In this document: piece by piece, positions 7,845 through 14,582 of the stretch
Layout of the letters: each line of letters starts with the position of its first letter
Numbering within the stretch: position 1 is the stretch's first letter
DNA from: Candidatus Parcubacteria bacterium
GTDB taxonomy: Bacteria; Patescibacteriota; Minisyncoccia; Phycocordibacterales; GCA-2747955
Direction: 5' to 3'
Length of the DNA stretch: 16,198 nt
Assembly: GCA_027024305.1 (NCBI GenBank)
Contig: JALVSO010000028.1
Coordinates: forward strand, 1 to 16,198
Position numbers and translations under genes: made by a program
The notes under the pieces: generated by a model
Told to the model about the DNA's origin: nothing
Database searches by the model: none
What the model saw: only the letters and a program-made list of their open reading frames with translations

Positions 7845-9542
7845 ATGGAAATAAAAAGAGAGATTGGGGGAATGCTTAAAAAAGCCCTGGACAAAATGGG
7901 CCTGGATTTTGTCGGTGATTTTAATTTGGAACATCCCCAGGATTTAAAAAATGGAGATTTTACAACCAATCTGGCTATGCAGTTGGCCGGGAAGGAAGGG
8001 AGGAATCCGCGCGAATTTGCGGAGCAAATTCGCGCTTCCATTCCCGCCAATGAAAATATTCAGAAAATAGAAGTGGCCGGTCCCGGTTATTTAAATTTTT
8101 ATCTCTCCAAAAAATTTTTCAGGGAGGAACTGGAGCGAAATTTTGCGGAGCAAAATTTCGCTCAAAAAGAAAAACAAAAAATTCTTTTGGAGCACACCTC
8201 TCCCAATCTTTTTAAACCTTTTCATATCGGACATATGGTTAATAACTCCATCGGGGAATCCCTTTCCAGAATCTTAAAACACTTGGGGAATGAAGTTGAA
8301 AATATAACTTTTCCTTCGGATGTTTCTCCGGGAATCGCCAAAACCATCTGGGCTTTAAAAAAGGCAGACAAAAAGGTGGAGAACCTGACTTTGCAAGAAA
8401 TTGCCGATGCCTATGTTCTGGGCTCTAAAGAATATAAAGAGAATGAAGGAGTCAAAAAAGAAATTGATAAGATAAATTCTGAAATTTATCAATACCTAAA
8501 AGGAGAAAATAAGGAAAGTGAGAATATAGAATTTTATAGAAAGGGAAGGGGGTTGTCCTTGAAGCACTTCCAAGAAATTACCAAGAAACTTGGTTCCGAT
8601 TTTTCCGAGATGATTTTTGAGTCAGAAGCAGAAAAAGTTGGAAAGGAGATTATAGAAAAAAATATTCCCAATGTTTTTAAGGAGTCGGAAGGAGCTGTTG
8701 TTTTTGAGGGGGAAAATTTCACCAACGTTTTTATAAATTCCGCCGGTTTTGGAACTTATCTGGCAAAGGATCTGGGTCTTTTAAAGATTAAAAAAGAAAA
8801 ATATCCGGAAGTTGATAAATCTTTAGTCGTAACCGATGTGGAGCAAAAACAACATTTTGAGATGGTTAAGGAAGCTGCGTCTAAAATCCCGGAGATTGCC
8901 GATTTTGCAAATAAGTCTGAATATCTGCAACACGGACGAATGAATTTTTCCGGAAATATCAAAATATCTTCCCGCTACGGAAATGTGCCTTTGGCTATGG
9001 AAGTTATGAAAAGGGTTCAGGAGAATATCTTGGAAAAAATGAAAGAGCGGGATTTTTCGGACGAAGAAAAAAAGGAAATTTCCGAGAAGCTGGCCATAGC
9101 CACTTTGAAATATTCAATTTTAAAGGTAACCTCCGGTAAAAATATGGCCTTTGATATTGAGAAGGATACCGACCCCAAGGGAGACACGGCCATCTTTTTA
9201 CTATATACCTATGTGCGAACTCGCGGTATTCTCAAAAAAAATCAAAGCTTTTTTGATAAGTTGGATTTTTCAGAAAGGGAAGGAAAAATTCCCGATTTGG
9301 AAAAGGTCTTATATAGATTTGATAATTTAATAATTCGTTCGGCCCGAGAAAAAAGCCCCCATCACATTGCCAAGTATCTCTTTGATATGGCTCAAAAGTT
9401 CAATTCTCTCTATGAAAAAGTTAATTTTTCAGACGAAAATAATTCGGATTTTCTCTATAATCTATCCCTTCTAAAAAGATTTGAAAAAATAATGAAAGAA
9501 GGATTAAATCTTTTAGCCATTGAAATAGTGGAAAAAATGTAG
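7845..9542 (+). CDS. argS: Arginyl-tRNA synthetase
   Basis: 565 aa, close to the usual length of about 550-580. It attaches arginine to tRNA-Arg in the cytosol. The N-terminal Arg-tRNA synthetase domain shows GDFTTNLAMQLA and NPREFAEQI. The class I catalytic core has the HIGH motif at 127-130 (in SPNLFKPFHIGH) and a KMSKS-equivalent ISSRYGNV at about residues 374-381. A C-terminal DALR anticodon-binding domain ends GLNLLAIEIVEKM, the typical family end. Trp is used once, as TGG, so the gene is intact in either code. Two perfect palindromes with GGA loops (8009-8035, 8133-8163) lie in frame within the coding region, the second in a variable segment just before the SPN/HIGH block. Own leaderless promoter; TAG stop. 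The next promoter overlaps its 3' end. Confidence 0.97.
   Translation: MEIKREIGGMLKKALDKMGLDFVGDFNLEHPQDLKNGDFTTNLAMQLAGKEGRNPREFAEQIRASIPANENIQKIEVAGPGYLNFYLSKKFFREELERNFAEQNFAQKEKQKILLEHTSPNLFKPFHIGHMVNNSIGESLSRILKHLGNEVENITFPSDVSPGIAKTIWALKKADKKVENLTLQEIADAYVLGSKEYKENEGVKKEIDKINSEIYQYLKGENKESENIEFYRKGRGLSLKHFQEITKKLGSDFSEMIFESEAEKVGKEIIEKNIPNVFKESEGAVVFEGENFTNVFINSAGFGTYLAKDLGLLKIKKEKYPEVDKSLVVTDVEQKQHFEMVKEAASKIPEIADFANKSEYLQHGRMNFSGNIKISSRYGNVPLAMEVMKRVQENILEKMKERDFSDEEKKEISEKLAIATLKYSILKVTSGKNMAFDIEKDTDPKGDTAIFLLYTYVRTRGILKKNQSFFDKLDFSEREGKIPDLEKVLYRFDNLIIRSAREKSPHHIAKYLFDMAQKFNSLYEKVNFSDENNSDFLYNLSLLKRFEKIMKEGLNLLAIEIVEKM
8009..8035. repeat. Palindrome with GGA loop inside argS, copy 1
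   Basis: GCGCGAATTTGC (8009-8020) and its exact reverse complement (8024-8035) flank GGA. A 12-bp perfect stem. In frame it encodes approximately R-E-F-A-E-Q-I-R-A, matching the conserved NPRE region of the family. It shares the core TTTGCGGAGCAAA with copy 2. Confidence 0.85.
8133..8163. repeat. Palindrome with GGA loop inside argS, copy 2
   Basis: GAGCGAAATTTTGC (8133-8146) and its exact reverse complement (8150-8163) flank GGA. A 14-bp perfect stem in the same reading phase as copy 1, encoding roughly E-R-N-F-A-E-Q-N-F-A in a poorly conserved segment before the SPN/HIGH block. Confidence 0.88.
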
Positions 9543-9558
9543 GGGGATATGTTAAAAT
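9530..9558 (+). promoter_or_regulatory. Promoter of the voltage-sensor-like gene (leaderless)
   Basis: -35 TTGAAA (9530-9535), 17-nt spacer, extended -10 TGt plus TAAAAT (9550-9558). The predicted start at 9565 is the first base of the ATG. The -35 lies inside the end of argS. Confidence 0.65.
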
Positions 9559-9564
9559 TCAACG

Positions 9565-10107
9565 ATGAAAAAAAAATGAAGTAAATTTTATAAATTTATT
9601 GAAAGAGTCTTTAATGATGAAGTTACCAAGGAGGATTATATTTGACACACTTTTCTTTTTTGGTCCAATCTCTTTTTGGTTATAATCGCCCTTTTGGAAA
9701 TTTTATCCTGATCTCACCCCTTGGAAGAACATACCCATATTATAGAATTTGTTTTTGGTATAATTTTTCTGTTTGAGTTGATTTTAAGAATTATTTTTAC
9801 TCATCTAAGGAATTCGGTTTATTTTAATTGGAGTATTTTGATGCAGTTTGTTATTATTGTTTCTTTGTTAGCCCCTCACTTTTTTGGTAATCTGGCGGTT
9901 CTGAGAATTGTGAAATCTCTAAAGGTTATTAAGTTTTTCATTCTGCAAAGGGAAAAGAAAAAGCTATCGGGGGAAATAGAACCAGAGTATAATTTCTATT
10001 TTCCGGAACCACTGAGACGTTTGAATTTAATGGTAGTTGCTCTTTTATCTAAAAGTGAAACTTGGATTAACCAAAAAATAATTGCCTTTTTAAGGGGAGG
10101 AAAATAG
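9565..10107 (+). CDS. Four-helix protein resembling an isolated voltage-sensor domain
   Basis: 180 aa with three TGA codons read as Trp (9577, 9643, 9709). Four hydrophobic segments resemble S1-S4 of ion-channel voltage sensors: S1 about 29-48, S2 about 59-78 with F68-x-x-E71 as in the gating charge-transfer centre and R75, S3 about 86-102, and S4 about 108-126 with basic residues every third position (R114, K117, K120, K123). The usual S3 Asp appears replaced by Gln94. No S5, pore loop or S6 follows; the C-terminus (127-180) is charged and amphipathic. It could be a proton-channel-like VSD, a voltage-sensing regulator, or a truncated channel; function is inferred from motif spacing only. The start is supported by the promoter placed exactly 7 nt from the -10. 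TAG stop, convergent with the hemerythrin-like gene 15 nt away. Confidence 0.75.
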
Positions 10108-10122
10108 GGGCTCAAAAAATCC

Positions 10123-10581
10123 TTAGCGGTTATTTTTTTCTTCCAGAGATTTAAGTTTCGTCCATTTATTATAGACAAAAAGCTCCTCTACGTTAATTCT
10201 TATCTCCAATCTTGACATCATTCTAATATAAAGGGCTCTAAATGAATCCCTATGTTCAGTCATAATTTTTTCCGGAGAATTATATTTTTCCAAGAATCCA
10301 TAGACGTAATCCAGGATGGCATTCATTCTGGCTATGAAATTATAAATATCTCCGGTTTCCTCGTGAGCCTTTTTCATTTTTTCAATAAGATCAGGGTAAA
10401 ATTCATTATCTTCAATGGTTACGTGTTCCATCAATATCTCTCCAAATTTCAAAAGGTGCTCATGAACAAAAACCGAATCGATATCTTTATTCTCTTCTAA
10501 ATAATTATCAATCAGATGAAGAATTTTTTCAATCTCCACATGCTGAGCCTTTAGTATTTTTACTATGTTTTCTCTAGTCAT
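10123..10581 (-). CDS. Hemerythrin-like (HHE) domain protein
   Basis: 152 aa, all-helical, fitting a single hemerythrin-like HHE domain with a probable non-heme di-iron site. Candidate ligands are His14 (in KAQH), His53 and Glu57 (H-x3-E in EHVTIEDNEF), His110 and Glu132/Glu133 (near the family-type EELF). Such proteins bind O2 or NO or sense redox state; the exact role here is unknown. No signal peptide is present, so it is probably cytosolic. An upstream in-frame ATG at 10629 would add 16 hydrophobic residues, but the promoter on this strand sits between the two, so the ATG at 10581 is preferred. The single Trp codon is TGG. Stop TAA at 10123-10125. Divergent from the MBL-fold gene. Confidence 0.82.
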   Translation of the reverse strand: MTRENIVKILKAQHVEIEKILHLIDNYLEENKDIDSVFVHEHLLKFGEILMEHVTIEDNEFYPDLIEKMKKAHEETGDIYNFIARMNAILDYVYGFLEKYNSPEKIMTEHRDSFRALYIRMMSRLEIRINVEELFVYNKWTKLKSLEEKNNR

Positions 10582-10588
10582 AATATAC

Positions 10589-10597
10589 ATACTAACA
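10589..10597 (-). promoter_or_regulatory. Extended -10 promoter of the hemerythrin-like gene (near-leaderless)
   Basis: On the minus strand TGt plus TAGTAT ends at 10589. The predicted start is 10582, one base before the ATG at 10581. The same TAGTAT hexamer with a 7-nt gap occurs before the surface-protein gene at 14583. Confidence 0.6.
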
Positions 10598-10699
10598 AAA
10601 AATAAAATAAAATAAAGGTTTTCTGGCATGCTTTTGGAATATTCTTTAATATAAGGAAAATAAGAATCTAAGCAGTTATTAGTTTTTGAAGGAAGAATC

Positions 10700-10708
10700 T
10701 GGTATAAT
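10700..10708 (+). promoter_or_regulatory. Extended -10 promoter of the MBL-fold gene (near-leaderless)
   Basis: TGg plus consensus TATAAT ends at 10708. The predicted start, 10715, is one base before the ATG at 10716. No good -35 is seen. Confidence 0.68.
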
Positions 10709-10715
10709 GTTTTTT

Positions 10716-11342
10716 ATGAAAATTACAAGACATGGGAAGAATTTTTTAAAACTGGTTTTTGCTGATAAAACCATTGCTGTGAATCCAATTTCAAAAAACT
10801 CAAAGGAGAAGGTTGTTAAGTTCGGGGCTGATATCTCCGTTTCTACCGTTTTTCATCCGGACTTCAACGGCTTTGAGCAGGTGGAATATAATAATAAAAA
10901 ACCATTTATTATAAAAGGGGGTGGAGAGTATGAAATTTCTGATATTTTTATTAAAGGTTACGGTTTGAAGCAAAAGTATCAGGACGAGGATAAAATGATA
11001 ACATCTTACACTATTCTTTTGGATGGTATCAATGTGGCTGTCTTTGGACCTATTTCCAGTGGCGATAATTTTTCCAACGAAGCTTTTGAGGAATTTGCCA
11101 GTGCTGATATTTTTGTTGTGCCCATTGGCGGGGGAGATGTCTTTACTCCCAAAGATGCTGCCAAATTTATTAAACAGTTTTCACCAAAAATTGTTATCCC
11201 CGTTCACTATGACAAAAAAGATGAACTGGAAGAGTTTGCCGCCGCTTTGGGGGTTGAGGCGCACAGAGAAGATAAGTTGACCATAAAACAAAAAGATTTA
11301 CCGGAAGAGATTGCGGAACTGGTAGAATTAAAAATAGTTTAG
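10716..11342 (+). CDS. MBL-fold protein with degenerate metal site
   Basis: 208 aa related to the UlaG-like metallo-beta-lactamase fold. Fold landmarks are the N-terminal MKITRHG strand, GGGEYEISDIFIKGYG (about 69-84), the VPIGGGDVFTP turn (about 138-148) and IVIPVHYD with a His near residue 165. The diagnostic HxHxDH motif is degenerate: around residues 47-55 the sequence reads VFHPDFNGF, keeping one His but losing the others. Metal-dependent hydrolysis is therefore doubtful, and a structural or nucleotide-binding role is possible. The start at 10716 is preferred over an upstream in-frame TTG (10686) or ATG (10707) because the -10 box overlaps those. No Trp. TAG stop followed by a strong terminator, then gyrA. 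Confidence 0.82.
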   Translation: MKITRHGKNFLKLVFADKTIAVNPISKNSKEKVVKFGADISVSTVFHPDFNGFEQVEYNNKKPFIIKGGGEYEISDIFIKGYGLKQKYQDEDKMITSYTILLDGINVAVFGPISSGDNFSNEAFEEFASADIFVVPIGGGDVFTPKDAAKFIKQFSPKIVIPVHYDKKDELEEFAAALGVEAHREDKLTIKQKDLPEEIAELVELKIV

Positions 11343-11356
11343 ACTAATCTGGGGGG

Positions 11357-11381
11357 AGAGTGGCGGCACCGCTCTTTTTTT
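11357..11381 (+). terminator. Intrinsic terminator after the MBL-fold gene
   Basis: AGAGTGG (11357-11363) pairs with CCGCTCT (11369-11375, one G-U pair) around loop CGGCA, followed by TTTTTT. It separates the MBL-fold gene from gyrA. Confidence 0.9.
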
Positions 11382-11413
11382 GTGGAAAGAGAAAAGAAAA
11401 AAGGACTTAAAAA

Positions 11414-11422
11414 TGCTATAAT
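11414..11422 (+). promoter_or_regulatory. Extended -10 promoter of gyrA
   Basis: TGc plus TATAAT ends at 11422, predicting a start near 11429 and a 21-nt leader. Together with the copper operon it is one of only two promoters here with a real leader. The leader contains AGAAAAAAG but no clear Shine-Dalgarno. Confidence 0.68.
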
Positions 11423-11449
11423 CGAGAGAATAATATTAGTAGAAAAAAG

Positions 11450-13933
11450 ATGAGCCAAAACAAAGAAGCAAAGAATAATCCCGAGGGAATGATTGAAAAC
11501 CCCAACGGTGAAAAAATTATCAAGGCGCCCATTGTGCCGACCATGAAAAAGTCTTTCATAGACTATGCCATGTATGTGATTACGGAAAGAGCCCTGCCCG
11601 ATGTGCGGGACGGAATGAAACCGGTTCACAGAAGAATTATCTATTCCATGCATAAAAACGGCCTTTACCATACAGCTAAATTTAAAAAGTCGGCTACGGT
11701 GGTCGGAGATGTGATTGGTACCTATCACCCTCACGGTGATACGGCCGTCTATATGACCATGGTGGGAATGGCTCAGGATTTTACCTATCGCTATCCTTTG
11801 ATTTGGGGTCAGGGAAACTTTGGTTCCGTGGATGGAGACTCTCCCGCAGCCTACAGGTATACCGAGGCTAAGATGGAAAAAATCTCTTCTTCTCTTTTGG
11901 CCGATATCAATAAAGAAACCGTGGATGTTATCCCCAATTTTGACGGAACCACCACCGAGCCGACGGTTTTGCCCACACGGGTGCCGGCCTTGCTTTTAAA
12001 CGGAACTTTGGGTATTGCCGTGGGTATGGCTTCCAATATTCCACCCCATAATTTGGGAGAGCTTGCCGGAGCGGTCAATGAGCTTTTGGATAATCCGGAA
12101 GCTACGGTTAAAGATTTAATGAAACATGTGAAAGGACCGGACTTTCCTTTGGGAGGAATTATTTTCAATAGGAAAGATATCAAGACGGCCTATGAAACCG
12201 GTAAGGGTGGTGTTTTAGCCAGGGGTGTGGCGGAGATTGAAGAAACGGACAAGGGGCAGAGTCGCATTGTCATCACCTCAATCCCTTTCCGAGTCAATAA
12301 GTCGGTTTTGGTGGAAAAAATCGCCACTCTTTTCCGAGATAAGAAATTGTCGGGATTAAAGGATTTGAGGGATGAATCCACCAATGAAATTAGAATTGTT
12401 ATTGATTTAAAGAGAGGAGCCTTTCCGCAGAAAATTTTAAATGCTCTCTATAAAAATACTCAACTGGAAGAGCGTTTTAATTTCAACATGGTGGCCCTGG
12501 TGGACGGAGTGCCGAGAACCATGAATCTGAAAGATATTCTGGAAGAGTTTATCAAGCACCGAAGGGAGGTGGTTAGAAGGGCTACGGAGTATGACTTGAA
12601 AAAGGCCGAGGCGCGAGCTCATATTTTGGAAGGTCTGAAAAAAGCCTTGGATAATATTGATGAGGTTATTAAGATTATTAAAAAATCCAAGGATGTACCG
12701 GAGGCTTCCGCCAATTTGATTAAAAGATTTAAATTCACGGAAATTCAAACCAAGGCCATTTTGGATATGCGTCTGCAAAAGTTGGCCAATCTGGAAAGAC
12801 AAAAAATTCTTGATGAGTTGAAAGAGCTTTTGGCTTTGATTAAAGATTTGAAGGATATTCTGGCCAAACCTAAAAGAGTTACTCAAATTATTAAAGACCA
12901 ATTGCGGGAAGATGTGGAGAATTTTGGAGATGAGCGACGAACCAAGGTGGTGGCCGGCAGTGCCGGGGAATTCAAAGCCGAGGACCTTATTCCCGATGAA
13001 CAATCAACCTTGGTTTTGACCGAGAGCGGTTATTTAAAGAGAACCAACCCTTCGGAATTTAAGGCTCAAAAAAGGGGGGGAAAAGGTGTTTCCGATATGA
13101 ACACCAAGGACGATGATGTTATTTCCGAGTTTATCACCGCTTCAACCCATTCCGATATCCTCTTCTTTTCCAGCAGAGGTAAGGTTTATAAAACCAAAAT
13201 GTATGAATTGCCGGAAGGAAAAAGAGCCACCAAGGGTAAATTTATTTCCAATTTCTTGCCTCTGGAAAATGGAGAAAAAATCACTTCGGTGGTAGCCCTT
13301 CACAAGGAGGATAAGAAAAGGATTGACTCTCTAGTATTGGTAACCAAGCAAGGTAATATCAAAAAAATGGCCGCTTCTTCCTTCTTTGAGGTTCGTTCCA
13401 ATGGTTTAATCGCTATAAATTTGAAGGGTGATGACGCTTTGATTGATGCTCGTTTTATTGCCGATGGAGATGAGGTTTTGCTGGCTTCCAAGGAAGGTAA
13501 AGCCATTCATTTTGAATCCGCTGATTTAAGGGAGATGGGGCGAACGGCCGGAGGTGTGAGGGGTATGAGATTAAGCAAGGGAGATGAAGTGGTTTCCATG
13601 TCCATCACCAAGCCGGAAAATCGGGATAATTCCAAGCTTCTGGTTATTACCGAGAACGGTTATGGAAAACAGACTCCCATTAAAGAATTTAAAATTCAAA
13701 ACCGGGGCGGTTCCGGGATTAAGGCCGTGAAGATTACCGAAAAGACCGGAAAGTTGGTTGGAGCCAGAGTTGTTCTGCCGGAGCACAGTGAGGTTATAGC
13801 CATGTCGGAGAAGTCTCAGGTTATTCGAACCGGTCTGGATCAAATTGCCACCAGCGGAAGGGATACCCAGGGGGTTATCATTATGAAATTGAAAGACAAG
13901 GATGATAGAGTGGTTTCCTTTGTAGTTTTCTAG
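11450..13933 (+). CDS. gyrA: DNA gyrase subunit A
   Basis: 827 aa, normal for GyrA. It forms the cleavage-religation subunit of the type IIA topoisomerase that introduces negative supercoils, working with GyrB (not in the window). The winged-helix domain carries RALPDVRDGMKPVHRRI (about 49-65), YHPHGDTAVY (about 92-101) and the catalytic Tyr137 in AYRYTE. The tower and coiled-coil regions follow, then six beta-propeller blades starting near residue 515. The GyrA-box QKRGGKG at 540-546 identifies gyrase over topoisomerase IV ParC; Lys replaces the usual second Arg. The N-terminus has about 25 extra polar residues before the conserved core. The only Trp codon is TGG and the stop is TAG. Transcribed alone from its own promoter, with a terminator 22 nt after the stop. 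Confidence 0.97.
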   Translation: MSQNKEAKNNPEGMIENPNGEKIIKAPIVPTMKKSFIDYAMYVITERALPDVRDGMKPVHRRIIYSMHKNGLYHTAKFKKSATVVGDVIGTYHPHGDTAVYMTMVGMAQDFTYRYPLIWGQGNFGSVDGDSPAAYRYTEAKMEKISSSLLADINKETVDVIPNFDGTTTEPTVLPTRVPALLLNGTLGIAVGMASNIPPHNLGELAGAVNELLDNPEATVKDLMKHVKGPDFPLGGIIFNRKDIKTAYETGKGGVLARGVAEIEETDKGQSRIVITSIPFRVNKSVLVEKIATLFRDKKLSGLKDLRDESTNEIRIVIDLKRGAFPQKILNALYKNTQLEERFNFNMVALVDGVPRTMNLKDILEEFIKHRREVVRRATEYDLKKAEARAHILEGLKKALDNIDEVIKIIKKSKDVPEASANLIKRFKFTEIQTKAILDMRLQKLANLERQKILDELKELLALIKDLKDILAKPKRVTQIIKDQLREDVENFGDERRTKVVAGSAGEFKAEDLIPDEQSTLVLTESGYLKRTNPSEFKAQKRGGKGVSDMNTKDDDVISEFITASTHSDILFFSSRGKVYKTKMYELPEGKRATKGKFISNFLPLENGEKITSVVALHKEDKKRIDSLVLVTKQGNIKKMAASSFFEVRSNGLIAINLKGDDALIDARFIADGDEVLLASKEGKAIHFESADLREMGRTAGGVRGMRLSKGDEVVSMSITKPENRDNSKLLVITENGYGKQTPIKEFKIQNRGGSGIKAVKITEKTGKLVGARVVLPEHSEVIAMSEKSQVIRTGLDQIATSGRDTQGVIIMKLKDKDDRVVSFVVF

Positions 13934-13954
13934 AAGTTGTTGTAAAGTCGGAGT

Positions 13955-13985
13955 AACAGCGAGGTCTTACCTTGCTGTTGTTTTT
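13955..13985 (+). terminator. Intrinsic terminator of gyrA
   Basis: AACAGCGAGGT (13955-13965) pairs with ACCTTGCTGTT (13969-13979, one G-U) around loop CTT, then GTTTTT. The apical part GGTCTTACCTTG is identical to that of the terminator at 14379. Confidence 0.9.
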
Positions 13986-14010
13986 GTTACTGGTATTTTA
14001 TTTTTTACTG

Positions 14011-14019
14011 TGTTAAGAT
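14011..14019 (+). promoter_or_regulatory. Extended -10 promoter of the DUF2853 gene (near-leaderless)
   Basis: TGt plus TAAGAT ends at 14019. The predicted start, 14026, leaves about 3 nt before the ATG at 14029. Confidence 0.5.
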
Positions 14020-14028
14020 TTTACCGTT

Positions 14029-14358
14029 ATGGAAAAACAAATAGAAAAATATACAAAAGATATAGAGAAATATACAGACAAGGTAAATAAAAAGTTAGTG
14101 GAAAAATTAGCAAGAAGATTGGCCTCCAGCATGGCTAAAGATGATGCCAGGACCGTTTCTTGTGGGGATAAAAGAGAACTGGGTAGAATTAGAAGAAATT
14201 TGGCTATCAAAAGGCTTGGTGCCGGTGTAGAAAAAGCCAACAAAGCCCTGGAATCAGTTTGTCAGAAAATGAAAAAAACAAATTCAAAGAGTCGAGTAAC
14301 TTTTTATTACCTATTGATTACGGAATTAAAGGCTGTTAAGAAATATTTGGAAAATTAG
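14029..14358 (+). CDS. DUF2853 family protein
   Basis: 109 aa, the usual size for this small family. Visible family features are the N-terminal YTKDIEKY, the central SCGDKRELGRIRRN followed by IKRLG (about 44-64), and C-terminal VCQKMKKTNSKSRVTFYYLL (about 82-101). The protein is helical, basic and without a signal peptide, so cytosolic. The family has no established biochemical function that I know of. It is monocistronic between two similar terminators, with the ATG almost at the predicted transcription start. No Trp, TAG stop. Confidence 0.85.
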   Translation: MEKQIEKYTKDIEKYTDKVNKKLVEKLARRLASSMAKDDARTVSCGDKRELGRIRRNLAIKRLGAGVEKANKALESVCQKMKKTNSKSRVTFYYLLITELKAVKKYLEN

Positions 14359-14363
14359 GCGAA

Positions 14364-14378
14364 AATCTAATTTAGATT
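14364..14378. repeat. Small palindrome before the DUF2853 terminator
   Basis: AATCTAA and TTAGATT are exact inverse copies around a single T. It forms a second hairpin directly upstream of the terminator. Confidence 0.6.
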
Positions 14379-14408
14379 AACACCGGGGTCTTACCTTGGT
14401 GTTTTTTT
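14379..14408 (+). terminator. Intrinsic terminator of the DUF2853 gene
   Basis: AACACCGGGGT (14379-14389) pairs with ACCTTGGTGTT (14393-14403, two G-U pairs) around loop CTT, followed by TTTTT. It shares the 12-mer GGTCTTACCTTG with the gyrA terminator. Confidence 0.9.
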
Positions 14409-14411
14409 ATA

Positions 14412-14533
14412 TCAGATGATTTCGGATTATGAAGAGATTCAATTTTTATCGTCTAATAAAGGAGGGCGTCTTTGGGGGTGGGCGCGACCGGAGGTCGCGC
14501 CCATTAAAATACAATCCTTCTCTCAGATGATTT
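14412..14533. repeat. 11-bp direct repeats flanking a GC-rich hairpin
   Basis: TCAGATGATTT occurs at 14412-14422 and 14523-14533. The 100 nt between them hold the GC-rich palindrome at 14480-14502, with GGATT (14424-14428) and AATCC (14513-14517) as short inverted ends. This could be a small insertion with target duplication, or chance in AT-rich DNA. I see no coding frame or tRNA in 14409-14566. Confidence 0.35.
14480..14502. repeat. GC-rich palindrome with GGA loop, intergenic copy
   Basis: GGGCGCGACC (14480-14489) and its exact reverse complement (14493-14502) flank GGA, extendable by a T-A pair at 14479/14503. The stem is nine-tenths G/C in an AT-rich region and has no T-run after it. 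It shares the GGA loop and GCGCGA...TCGCGC arms with the argS copy at 8009. Confidence 0.85.
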
Positions 14534-14547
14534 TGTGGAACTTTGAC

Positions 14548-14575
14548 TTGACTTTCAAAATCCTTCTGCTAGTAT
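14548..14575 (+). promoter_or_regulatory. Promoter of the surface-protein gene (near-leaderless)
   Basis: -35 TTGACT (14548-14553), 16-nt spacer, extended -10 TGc plus TAGTAT (14567-14575). The predicted start 14582 is one base before the ATG at 14583. Confidence 0.68.
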
Positions 14576-14582
14576 TTTTTTA

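Noticed and set aside
10091..10135. Terminator between the convergent voltage-sensor-like and hemerythrin-like genes
   Set aside because: Only a 5-bp TAAGG/CCTTA match with a 25-nt loop and displaced T-run; too weak to call.
10686..10715. Earlier start (TTG 10686 or ATG 10707) for the MBL-fold gene
   Set aside because: The consensus extended -10 at 10700-10708 overlaps these codons; ATG 10716 begins the family-typical MKITRHG.
12437..13003. Long open frame on the minus strand inside gyrA (188 codons)
   Set aside because: Lies wholly within the well-conserved gyrA coding sequence on the other strand, with no family motif or start signal.
14409..14566. Small RNA or tRNA gene in the longest non-coding stretch
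   Set aside because: No cloverleaf, no clear promoter-terminator pair around it; only the hairpin and direct repeats are supportable.
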